Assembly: GCA_963811595.1 (NCBI GenBank)
Contig: CAWERW010000005.1
Location: forward strand, 124,001-188,000
DNA length: 64,000 nt
Direction of reading: 5' to 3'
Source: DASQFQ01 sp963811595
GTDB taxonomy: Bacteria > Actinomycetota > Thermoleophilia > Solirubrobacterales > Solirubrobacteraceae
A program made the translations under genes and the position numbers. The notes beneath the pieces are model-generated. The model worked only from the letters and a program-made list of their open reading frames with translations, was not told where the DNA came from and ran no database searches. The stretch's first letter is position 1; each line of letters begins with the position of its first letter. Positions 56,159 through 64,000 of the stretch are shown here, piece after piece.

Positions 56159-57372
56159 GCAAGAACGGCAGCAACGGGCACGGCCCGGCCGCCAGTGGTC
56201 CAGGCCGCTACCAGGAGGGCAAGGTCCGCGTCGCGATCATCGGCGTCGGCAACTGCGCGTCCTCCTTCGTCCAGGGCGTCCACTACTACCGCGACGCCGA
56301 CCCGGAGCAGGACGTCCCCGGGCTCATGCACGTCGACCTCGGCGGCTACCACGTCCGCGACATCGAGTTCTCCGCGGCGTTCGACATCGACGCCGAGAAG
56401 GTCGGCAAGGACCTCTCCGAGGCGATCTTCGCCGGGCAGAACAACACGCTGAAGTTCGGCGACGGCAAGCTGCCCAAGCTCGGCGTCCCGGTCCAGCGCG
56501 GGATGACCCACGACGGGCTCGGCAAGTACCTCAAGGAGAAGATCACCAAGGCCGAGGGGTCGACCGTCGACATCGCCCAGATCCTCAAGGACACGAAGAC
56601 CGACGTCGTCGTCTCCTACCTGCCGGTCGGCTCCGAGCAGGCGACGAAGTGGTACGTCGAGCAGATCCTCGAGGCGGGCTGCGCGTTCGTGAACTGCATC
56701 CCCGTGTTCATCGCGCGCGAGGACTACTGGAACAACCGCTTCAAGAAGGCCGGCCTGCCGATCATCGGCGACGACATCAAGTCGCAGGTGGGCGCGACGA
56801 TCATGCACCGCACGCTCGCGCGGCTGTTCGCCGACCGCGGGGTGAAGATCCTGCGCACCTCGCAGCTCAACGTCGGCGGCAACATGGACTTCTACAACAT
56901 GCTCGAGCGCGAGCGGCTGGAGTCCAAGAAGATCTCCAAGACCAACGCCGTGACGTCGATCATGGACCACGAGCTGCCGGCCGGCGACGTCCACGTCGGC
57001 CCGTCGGACTACGTGCCGTGGCTCGAGGACCGCAAGTGGGCCCACATCCGCGTCGAGGGCCAGGCGTTCGGCGACGTGCCGCTGAGCGTCGAGCTCAAGA
57101 TGGAGGTCTGGGACTCGCCGAACTCGGCCGGCATCGTCATCGACGCCGTCCGCTGCTGCAAGCTCGGCCTCAACCACGGGGTCGCGGGCCAGCTCGACGG
57201 CCCGAGCTCCTACCTCATGAAGTCGCCGCACAACCAGCGGCCCGACCATCTGGCGCGCGAGGCGACCGAGACGTTCATCGCCGAGCACGCGCGCTCGCAG
57301 AAGGCGGCCAAGGCCGCCCGCAAGGCGGCGGAGAAGGTCGCCTCCGGCAAGTCGGCCGCGGTCACGGAGTAG
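56155..57372 (+). CDS. ino1: inositol-3-phosphate synthase
   Basis: 405 residues from GTG 56155. VRVAIIGVGNCASSFVQGV binds NAD; VPVQRGMTHDGLGKYL, FVNCIPVFIA, GDDIKSQVGATIMHRTL and LNVGGNMDFYNML are core blocks with the catalytic Lys residues. It turns glucose-6-phosphate into inositol-3-phosphate. A Lys/Ala-rich tail (KAAKAARKAAEKVA) extends the usual length. Coupled to the phosphatidyltransferase: together they make phosphatidylinositol-phosphate. A strong hairpin follows. Confidence 0.95.
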   Translation: MSKNGSNGHGPAASGPGRYQEGKVRVAIIGVGNCASSFVQGVHYYRDADPEQDVPGLMHVDLGGYHVRDIEFSAAFDIDAEKVGKDLSEAIFAGQNNTLKFGDGKLPKLGVPVQRGMTHDGLGKYLKEKITKAEGSTVDIAQILKDTKTDVVVSYLPVGSEQATKWYVEQILEAGCAFVNCIPVFIAREDYWNNRFKKAGLPIIGDDIKSQVGATIMHRTLARLFADRGVKILRTSQLNVGGNMDFYNMLERERLESKKISKTNAVTSIMDHELPAGDVHVGPSDYVPWLEDRKWAHIRVEGQAFGDVPLSVELKMEVWDSPNSAGIVIDAVRCCKLGLNHGVAGQLDGPSSYLMKSPHNQRPDHLAREATETFIAEHARSQKAAKAARKAAEKVASGKSAAVTE

Positions 57373-57383
57373 AGAAGGCACGG

Positions 57384-57414
57384 CGCCCCCGAGCCGATCC
57401 GCGGCTCGGGGGCG
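57384..57414. terminator. bidirectional hairpin terminator between ino1 and the RTX-like gene
   Basis: Perfect 13-bp arms CGCCCCCGAGCCG / CGGCTCGGGGGCG with a 5-nt loop, 11 nt after ino1 and 12 nt before the convergent stop. No U-tract. Confidence 0.7.
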
Positions 57415-57426
57415 TGAGGATCCGCG

Positions 57427-58800
57427 CTATCGGATCGAGTAGCGGCGCTCGCAGCCGCGGACGCGGCGGCGCTCGTTGGTGTTGAAGCGGGCGACGTCCT
57501 TGCCCTTGCCGCAGCGCACGCGCGCGGCAGGTCCGGCGGTGGCGACGTTGATCGCGTCGGCGCCCTTGCCGCCGAAGACCCTGTCGCGGCCGAACGCGGC
57601 GTTGAGCGTGTCGTTGCCGCCGCCGCCCCACATGCGGTCGGAGCGCGAGCCGCCGTTGAGGTTGTCGCGGCCGCTGCCGCCGAGGATGCGGTCCTTGCCC
57701 TGCGCGCCCGTGAGCCGGTCTCCGCCGGCGCCGCCCTCGATGCAGTCGTTCCCGCGACCGCCGCTGACGCGGTCGCTGCCGCCGAACGTGAAGATGCGGT
57801 CGCTCTTGTTCGTGCCGGTGATGCGATCCGCGCGCTTGGTGCCGAGGATCAGGAACTTGAGCCCGCCGCCCTTGAGGCAGCGGCTGCGGCGGACGCTCTT
57901 CGGCGCCTCGTTGACCGGCGCCACGCGGCCGCCCATCGGACCCTCGAACGGGCGCCCGACGACGACCACGGTCTCACGGCCGTTGGCGAGGTTGCCGTCG
58001 GTCTCGCGGGTGATGATGCAGAGGTTGCGATCGGCGTCGTACTCGGCGCCCAGCGGGCACGGAGCGACGCTGCCGTCGCCGCCGTTCTCCTGCGCGGCGC
58101 GGTTGCAGACCTCGCGCCCGCCGCCGACCTTGGCCTCGGCGACCGCGGTCTCCCGGATCAGCTGACCCGCCTGGTTGAAGAACTCGACGTGCACGGCGCG
58201 CTGCGTGAGCGTGGAGCCGGTGCGGGTCTGCTCGTTGAAGCGGACGATCACGACCTCGCCCGTGGGCAGGTTGTAGACCGTCTCCTCAGCCTGGCTGGGA
58301 TCGACGGTCTGGCCGTTGACGAGCACCTGCTCGACGCGGCTGGCGCTGGTCAGCGCCGGCGTGCCGCCGGTGCACGACCCGGCTGCCTCGGCGCTCGCGC
58401 CGCGGGCGACGAGCACGAAGCCGCCGCTCGTCGACGTGGCGTCGTTGACGACGCTCCGCGCGGAGACGCGCTGGTCGACGGCGAGCCCGGAGTCGGGATC
58501 GATCGCGGTGCTCGCGGTCGGGCCCTGGAGGTCGAGGCCCTGGCCGGCAGCCACGGGCTGGGCGGCGTCGTCGGCGCAGCGCGGGCGATCAGGGCTCTCG
58601 ACGCTGGTGCGCGAGGACCCGTTGGCCACGACCGGCTCGTTGCGGTCCTGGCCGGGCGTGGCGGTGTAGCTCGCGCTGGCACGGCAGTTCCAGACCTGAT
58701 CGGCGGCGGCCGCGGACGCAGGGCCCGCGGACAGCAGGCCGGCGCCGAGCGCGCAGAGGAGACCGGCCGCCGAGCGGCGGCAGGCCGAGGAGCGGGACAT
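57427..58800 (-). CDS. secreted protein with C-terminal RTX-like calcium-binding repeats
   Basis: 457 residues from ATG 58800. Residues 1-35 are a signal peptide (GLLCALGAGLLSAGPASA). A Ser/Thr/Ala-rich middle with several Cys pairs precedes about six degenerate nonapeptide repeats near 340-425 (FGGSDRVSGGRGNDCIEGGAGGD, then LGGSGRDNLNGG, WGGGGNDTLNA). These fit the G-G-x-G-x-D parallel beta-roll. The tail (RVRCGKGKDVARFN, RRRVRGCERR) resembles that found in many Actinobacteria 'calcium-binding' proteins. Probably a surface or secreted structural protein. Confidence 0.8.
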   Translation of the reverse strand: MSRSSACRRSAAGLLCALGAGLLSAGPASAAAADQVWNCRASASYTATPGQDRNEPVVANGSSRTSVESPDRPRCADDAAQPVAAGQGLDLQGPTASTAIDPDSGLAVDQRVSARSVVNDATSTSGGFVLVARGASAEAAGSCTGGTPALTSASRVEQVLVNGQTVDPSQAEETVYNLPTGEVVIVRFNEQTRTGSTLTQRAVHVEFFNQAGQLIRETAVAEAKVGGGREVCNRAAQENGGDGSVAPCPLGAEYDADRNLCIITRETDGNLANGRETVVVVGRPFEGPMGGRVAPVNEAPKSVRRSRCLKGGGLKFLILGTKRADRITGTNKSDRIFTFGGSDRVSGGRGNDCIEGGAGGDRLTGAQGKDRILGGSGRDNLNGGSRSDRMWGGGGNDTLNAAFGRDRVFGGKGADAINVATAGPAARVRCGKGKDVARFNTNERRRVRGCERRYSIR

Positions 58801-58963
58801 AGAGATGAACCCCTTGGTTGGATCGCCCGGCCGAGGGAGATGGAGTGCCGGGAGGTACTCAACACTCAGGGTTTCCGCAGTATGCGAACGGCACGCGTTA
58901 GCGGGTCCCTGATTTCTCGTCCATCCGTCCATCCGGGGCCCCTGGGCTACCCTTGCGCCGGCC

Positions 58964-60850
58964 GTGCCCGCGTCCTTCTCCATCGCGCAGGTGTCCCCGT
59001 ACCCGTGGGAGGACGAGCACGAGGTCAACGCGTTCGTGCGCGCGCTGGCGGCCGAGCAGGCCGCGGCCGGGCACCGCGTCGTGGTGCTCGCGCCGTCCCA
59101 CGATCCCGCGCTCGTGCGCGAATCGCGGCGGCATATCCGCGCGGGCGAGCTGTTCAGCCCCGACGGCGACGTGCGCGTGCTCGGCGTCGGCGAGCTGCTG
59201 CTGGCCGGCGCGCGGCGCGGTGCGATGCCGGCGCCGCCGGTCGACATCTCGCGCACGATCGAGGAGGCGCTCTCGGGCGCCCCGCCGGACTTCGTGCACG
59301 TGCACGAGCCGTTCGCGCCCAGCGCGTCGTCGGTCGCGCTGCGCCACTCGCGCTCGCTGAACGTGGGCACGTTCCACGCGCCCGCCGAGCGCGTGCTCTC
59401 GACCCAGGTCGCGCGGCGGTTCGTCGAGCTGTTCTTCGGGCGGCTCGACGCGCGCAGCGCCTCGTTCGACTCGACGCGCGACCTGATGCAGCGGATCTTC
59501 CCCGCGGAGTACGTCGTCCTGCGGCCGGGCGCCACGCCGCTGCAGCGGCCCCCGCACGACGGTCCGGTGCGGATCGTGTTCTGCGACCAGGAGGAGCGCG
59601 CCGCGCTGCGGCTGTTCCTGCGCGCGCTGCGGCGGCTGCCCACCGAGCTCGACTGGGAGGCGACGGTGTTCGTGCCCTCGGGCGCCGCGCCGACCGTGCG
59701 CTCGCAGCTGCTCGACCGGGTCCGCGTGCTGTCCGAGGCGGAGACGACGGAGGACGCCGTGCTCGCCTCCGCCGACGTCCTCGTCGCGGCCTCGCACGGC
59801 GTCGCGCCCTCCCCCGGCGTGCTGGTGCGCGCGCTCGGCGCGGGCGTGGTGCCGGTCGCCTCGCATCTCAGCTTCTACGAGGAGGTCATCTGCCGCGACG
59901 ACGACCTCGGCCTGCTGTTCGAGGCCGGCGACGTCGACACGCTCGCGGCCCAGCTCGAGCGCCTCGTGCGCGACGACGGCCTGCTGTCCGGGCTGCGCGC
60001 GAGCGCCCAGCGCAACCGCGACGACTACGACTGGGGCCGCGTCGCCCAGGGCTTCGACCGGATCTACGGCGAGGTCGCCGCGCGCCGGCACGACCCCGAC
60101 CCCGAGCCGGCCCTGCGCGCCCGCCTGGCCGAGCGGAAGCTGATCGACGTCGACCTGCACATGCACACCGACCACTCGAGCGACTGCGCCACGCCGGTCG
60201 ACGTGCTGCTCGCGAGCGCGCGCGACGCCGGCCTCGGCGCGATCGCGGTCACCGACCACAACGAGATCTCCGGCGCGCACGACGCGCGCGCGAAGGCCGC
60301 CGAGTTCGGCGTCAAGGTGATCGTCGCCGAGGAGGTCAAGACCGCCGACCAGGGCGAGGTCATCGGCCTCTTCATCGAGGAGAAGATCCCGCGCGGGATG
60401 ACGCTGGACGAGACGATCGCCGCCATCAAGGCGCAGGGCGGCCTCGTCTACGTGCCGCATCCGTTCGACCGCATGCACTCCGTCCCCGACTACGAGCACC
60501 TGCTCGGGGTGGTCGAGGACATCGACGCGCTCGAGGTCTTCAACGCGCGCGTGGCGATCGCGGCGTTCAACGAGGAGGCGGTCCGCTTCGCGGCGAAGTA
60601 CCGGATCGTGGGAGGCGCCGGCTCCGACGCGCACGTGCCGCAGGGGCTCGGATCCGTCCGCATCCGCATGCGCGACTTCGACGGGCCCGAGGAGTTCCTC
60701 GAGTCGCTGCGCGACGCCGACATCGTGCGCAAGCCGCAGTCGCTGCTCTACGTCCAGGCGCTGAAGTTCCTGCAGACGAAGGCCACCCCGCCGGCCGCGC
60801 GGCGGGCCGCGCGGCAGCGGCGCGTGCGCAGGGTCGCGCGCAACCAATGA
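58964..60850 (+). CDS. fusion of a GT4-type glycosyltransferase and a PHP-family phosphoesterase
   Basis: 628 residues from GTG 58964. The N-terminal 385 residues have the GT-B/GT4 look: SIAQVSPYPWEDEHEVNAFVRALA, DFVHVHEPFAPSAS, and a donor-site-like LVRALGAGVVPVASHLSFYEEVI. The C-terminal part from about 397 is a PHP domain. Its metal ligands lie in DVDLHMHTDHSSD, VTDHNEISG, VIVAEEVKTADQGE, YVPHPFDRMHS and GAGSDAH. PHP enzymes hydrolyse phosphoesters with two or three metals. One chain may thus transfer a sugar and remove a phosphate, or the PHP part may be regulatory. Its stop overlaps the next gene by 4 nt. Confidence 0.85.
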   Translation: MPASFSIAQVSPYPWEDEHEVNAFVRALAAEQAAAGHRVVVLAPSHDPALVRESRRHIRAGELFSPDGDVRVLGVGELLLAGARRGAMPAPPVDISRTIEEALSGAPPDFVHVHEPFAPSASSVALRHSRSLNVGTFHAPAERVLSTQVARRFVELFFGRLDARSASFDSTRDLMQRIFPAEYVVLRPGATPLQRPPHDGPVRIVFCDQEERAALRLFLRALRRLPTELDWEATVFVPSGAAPTVRSQLLDRVRVLSEAETTEDAVLASADVLVAASHGVAPSPGVLVRALGAGVVPVASHLSFYEEVICRDDDLGLLFEAGDVDTLAAQLERLVRDDGLLSGLRASAQRNRDDYDWGRVAQGFDRIYGEVAARRHDPDPEPALRARLAERKLIDVDLHMHTDHSSDCATPVDVLLASARDAGLGAIAVTDHNEISGAHDARAKAAEFGVKVIVAEEVKTADQGEVIGLFIEEKIPRGMTLDETIAAIKAQGGLVYVPHPFDRMHSVPDYEHLLGVVEDIDALEVFNARVAIAAFNEEAVRFAAKYRIVGGAGSDAHVPQGLGSVRIRMRDFDGPEEFLESLRDADIVRKPQSLLYVQALKFLQTKATPPAARRAARQRRVRRVARNQ

Positions 60851-61503
60851 TGCAGGGGCAAGGAGAAGGCGGCGCGGCGGCTAATCCGCTCGGCGGGATG
60901 CCGGCCACCGACGACGAGATCCGCGAGAAGTACCTGGAGCGAGCGATCCGCGAGCTCAACGAGTTCACCCGCGACCTGCAGGGCTGCGCGAGCTGCCCGC
61001 GCGGCAACCTCATGCCGGTGCTCGGCTCGGGGCACCCGCAGGCCGACGTCTTCCTGCTCAAGTACGCGCCCGCGCCGTCGGAGATCGAGGAGGGCGTGGC
61101 CTTCTACGGCCGCTCCGGAACCGCGCTCATGAAGTCGCTGCGGCGGCTCGACATCGACCCGCTCGCCGTCTACGGCACGCTGTGCGTCAAGTGCCCGGTG
61201 GCGGACACGTCGCTCGCCTCGCCCGAGTGCCTCGCGCGGCTCGTCGAGGAGATCGCGATCGTGCAGCCGAAGATCGTGGTGGTGATGGGCCCGGAGGCCC
61301 TCGCCACGCTCAACGACCTCGCGCTCCCGCTGGCGCGGACGGTCGAGGACCGCGCCGGGCAGGTGCAGACGCTCACCCCGTCGATCGACGCGCTCGTCGT
61401 GCCGGACATCGACGACGCGCTCGACGAGGAGGACGCCAAGCGCGCGTTCTGGACCGCCTTCCGCTCGCTCGGTGACTGGTGGGGGGACTTCCCGCCGTAC
61501 TGA
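60847..61503 (+). CDS. uracil-DNA-glycosylase-superfamily protein with degenerate catalytic motifs
   Basis: 218 residues. The Cys pattern of iron-sulfur (family 4/5) UDGs is present: CASC at 47-50, then CVKC and a further Cys 11 residues on. VVVMGPEALATL fits the central strand. The active-site loop G-E-A-P-G is replaced by K-Y-A-P-A (72-76), although FYGRSGTALMKSL after it is typical. The C-terminal H-P-S motif is absent (VVPDIDDAL). It may bind but not cleave uracil, or act on another substrate. Overlaps the GT-PHP gene. Confidence 0.75.
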   Translation: MMQGQGEGGAAANPLGGMPATDDEIREKYLERAIRELNEFTRDLQGCASCPRGNLMPVLGSGHPQADVFLLKYAPAPSEIEEGVAFYGRSGTALMKSLRRLDIDPLAVYGTLCVKCPVADTSLASPECLARLVEEIAIVQPKIVVVMGPEALATLNDLALPLARTVEDRAGQVQTLTPSIDALVVPDIDDALDEEDAKRAFWTAFRSLGDWWGDFPPY

Positions 61504-61533
61504 GGTAGCCTCCCGCTCGGGAGAGGGGGAGCG

Positions 61534-62288
61534 ATGCTGTCCGTCAGGGATGTGGTCGTGCGCTTCGGGGGCGTGGTCGCCCTCGACGGGCCCACGTTCG
61601 AAGTCGAAGCCGGTGAGATCTGCGGGCTGATCGGCCCCAACGGCGCCGGCAAGACGACGCTGTTCAACTGCATCAGCCGGCTCGCCGACCCTGACGAGGG
61701 ATCGATCGAGTTCGAGGGCGACGACCTGCTGGCGCGGGCGCCGCACGAGATCGCGCCGCTCGGGATCGCGCGCACGTTCCAGAACCTCGGGCTCGCGCAC
61801 TCGCTGACCGTGCGCGAGAACGTGATGCTGGGCGCGCATCACACGTGCGGCCACTCGTTCCTGGCCGACGGCCTCGGGCTCCCCTCCGTGCGCCGCGCCG
61901 AGCGCGAGCTGCGCACGCGCGCCGACCAGGTGATGGAGCGGCTCGAGCTCACCGAGGTCGCCGAGCGCCCCGCGTTCGGGCTGCCCTACGGGACGCTCAA
62001 GCGCGTCGAGCTCGCCCGCGCGCTGTGCACGAGCCCCAAGCTGCTGCTGCTCGACGAGCCGGCCGGCGGCCTCAGCCACGGCGAGGTCGAGACGCTGGCC
62101 GACCTGCTGCTCGCGCTGCGCGAGGAGCACGAGCTCACGATCCTGCTCGTCGAGCATGCGATGGGGATGGTCATGCGCATCTCCGACCATGTCGTCGTGC
62201 TCGACTTCGGCCGCGAGATCGCGGACGGGAAGCCGGCCGAGGTCCAGGAGGACCCGAAGGTGATCGAGGCGTACCTGGGGGCGCCTGC

Positions 62289-62292
<4 letters not shown>
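61534..62292 (+). CDS. livG: branched-chain amino-acid ABC transporter ATP-binding protein (LivG-like)
   Basis: 252 residues. Walker A GPNGAGKTT (34-42), Q-loop in ARTFQNLGL, a degenerate signature LPYGTLKRVELARAL, Walker B LLLLDEPAGGL and the H-loop VEHAM. The LivG insertion (VMLGAHHTCGHSF and on) is present. First gene of a liv-type operon; energises import of branched-chain amino acids or other amides. It overlaps the next gene by 4 nt. Confidence 0.93.
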
Positions 62293-62999
<707 letters not shown>

Positions 63000-63881
63000 G
63001 TGGAGCGGTTCATCCAGCTCGTCATCGACGGCATCGCGATCGGCTCCATCTACGGCGCGCTCGCGCTGGCGCTCGTGCTCATCTTCCGCTCCACCGGGCT
63101 CGTGAACTTCGCCCAGGGCGAGATGGCGATGTTCTCGACGTTCATCGCCTGGGGGCTCGTCGAGACCGGGCTGCCGCTGGGGGTCGCGCTGCTGTCGGCG
63201 CTGGTCCTCTCCTTCATCGGCGGCATGGTCATCGAGCGCGTGCTGATCCGCCCGGTCGAGGGGGAGGACCCGCTGACGATCCTGATCGTCACGCTCGGGC
63301 TGTTCATCCTCATCAACTCCGCCGCGGGCTGGATCTGGGGCTTCGAGAACCGCGGCTTCCCGAGCGCGCTGCCGGAGGGCTCCGCGGAGATCGGCAACAT
63401 CAACATCTCCTACGAGTCGCTCGGCATCGTCGCGATCCTGCTCGGGGTCAGCGGCCTGCTGGTGCTGCTCTTCCAGCGCACGAAGCTTGGGCTGGCGATG
63501 CGCGCGGCCGCCGCCAACCCGGCCTCGAGCCGGCTCGTCGGCATCAACGTCGGGCGCACGCTGATGATCGGCTGGGGGCTCGCGGCGCTGCTCGGCGCGC
63601 TCGCCGGCGTGCTCGTGGCGCCGCAGCTGTTCCTCGACGTCAACTTCATGGGCGGCGTGCTCGTCTACTCGTTCGCGGCCGCCACGCTCGGCGGCTTCGA
63701 CTCGCCGAAGGGGGCGATCATCGGCGGCTGGATCATCGGCGTGGCCGAGACGCTGGCCGGCGACTACATCGGCTTCATCGGCTCCGACCTGACGATCCTC
63801 GTCCCGCTCACGATCATCTTCGTCGTCCTGCTGGTGCGGCCGAACGGGTTGTTCGGCTCGCCCGAGGTGGTGCGCGCGTGA
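63000..63881 (+). CDS. livH: branched-chain amino-acid ABC transporter permease (LivH-like)
   Basis: 293 residues, about eight TM helices, GTG start directly after livF. GIAIGSIYGALALALVLIF, TGLVNFAQGEMAMF and KLGLAMRAAAANPASSRLVGINVGR (cytoplasmic coupling helix) are typical of LivH. With LivM it forms the membrane channel. It overlaps the following gene by 4 nt. Confidence 0.94.
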   Translation: MERFIQLVIDGIAIGSIYGALALALVLIFRSTGLVNFAQGEMAMFSTFIAWGLVETGLPLGVALLSALVLSFIGGMVIERVLIRPVEGEDPLTILIVTLGLFILINSAAGWIWGFENRGFPSALPEGSAEIGNINISYESLGIVAILLGVSGLLVLLFQRTKLGLAMRAAAANPASSRLVGINVGRTLMIGWGLAALLGALAGVLVAPQLFLDVNFMGGVLVYSFAAATLGGFDSPKGAIIGGWIIGVAETLAGDYIGFIGSDLTILVPLTIIFVVLLVRPNGLFGSPEVVRA

Positions 63882-64000
63882 GCCTGATCACCGTCGAGCG
63901 CGACTCGCCGCAGCACAAGCGCCTCAAGTACGCCGGGCTGGCCGCGCTCGTCCTGCTCGCGGCCATCGTCCCGTTCTTCTTCGGCCCGTTCCGCGTCTCG
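63878..64000 (+). CDS. livM: branched-chain amino-acid ABC transporter permease (LivM-like), 5' fragment
   Basis: Only the first 41 residues are in the window: VSLITVERDSPQHKRLKYA, then the first TM helix GLAALVLLAAIVPFFFGPF. Identity is inferred from position after livG-livF-livH and the GTGA overlap. The substrate-binding protein is not in view. Confidence 0.75.
   Translation, partial: MSLITVERDSPQHKRLKYAGLAALVLLAAIVPFFFGPFRVS

Overview
The window is a very GC-rich stretch of an actinobacterial chromosome. The dnaK-grpE-dnaJ-hspR heat-shock operon, a CDP-alcohol phosphotransferase coupled to inositol-3-phosphate synthase, HutF-type histidine degradation, frequent GTG starts and 4-nt ATGA/GTGA overlaps all fit Actinomycetota. 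A deep-branching lineage such as Thermoleophilia/Solirubrobacterales is an inference from gene content, not shown by a marker gene. Gene density is high. No insertion sequence, prophage or CRISPR array was seen.

Layout. 1-5.3 kb: the end of a membrane adenylate cyclase, a possible decayed gene remnant, a sulfatase, a secreted nuclease with lamin-tail domains and a TrkA/RCK channel protein. 5.3-12.7 kb (minus strand): hutH-hutU-(peptide-deformylase-like)-hutF-hutI-rtcB, one coupled operon. Divergent from it, across a 13-bp-arm palindrome, is a second aromatic-amino-acid-lyase homologue lacking the Ala-Ser-Gly cofactor triplet. 14.3-17.1 kb: dicarboxylate transporter, tartrate/D-malate dehydrogenase and tRNA-Val. 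17.1-22.5 kb: an eCIS-cargo-like protein, GH46 chitosanase, an atypical SDR, tRNA-Glu, a tRNA-Lys(UUU) interrupted by a 258-nt group I intron, TetR regulator and hydrolase. 22.5-41.5 kb: a dispersed purine supercluster (recQ-purN-purH, purF, purC-purS-purQ-purL, pepQ-like and purB, purD-purE) with unrelated genes between. 42.7-54.1 kb: clpB and dnaK-grpE-dnaJ-hspR, sharing a 25-nt inverted-repeat operator, flank a two-component system with ApbE and a ferric-reductase-like membrane protein. 54.1-64 kb: nth, a CAP-domain protein, inositol-lipid genes, an RTX-like secreted protein, a glycosyltransferase-PHP fusion, a UDG-like protein and the start of a liv-type branched-chain amino-acid ABC operon that runs off the end.

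How genes work together. The hut genes convert histidine to N-formylglutamate, but no hutG is present; the deformylase-fold protein inside the operon is a candidate for the missing last step. Ten purine genes sit on this window, and three of their transcription units share a GC-rich element just upstream of a TAnnnT -10 box. HspR, encoded at the end of the dnaK operon, very probably represses both dnaK and clpB through near-identical sites that overlap their -10 boxes.

Quality note: hutH, the hutH paralogue and the response regulator each carry one apparent extra G on the plus strand, which may be sequence error rather than true decay.
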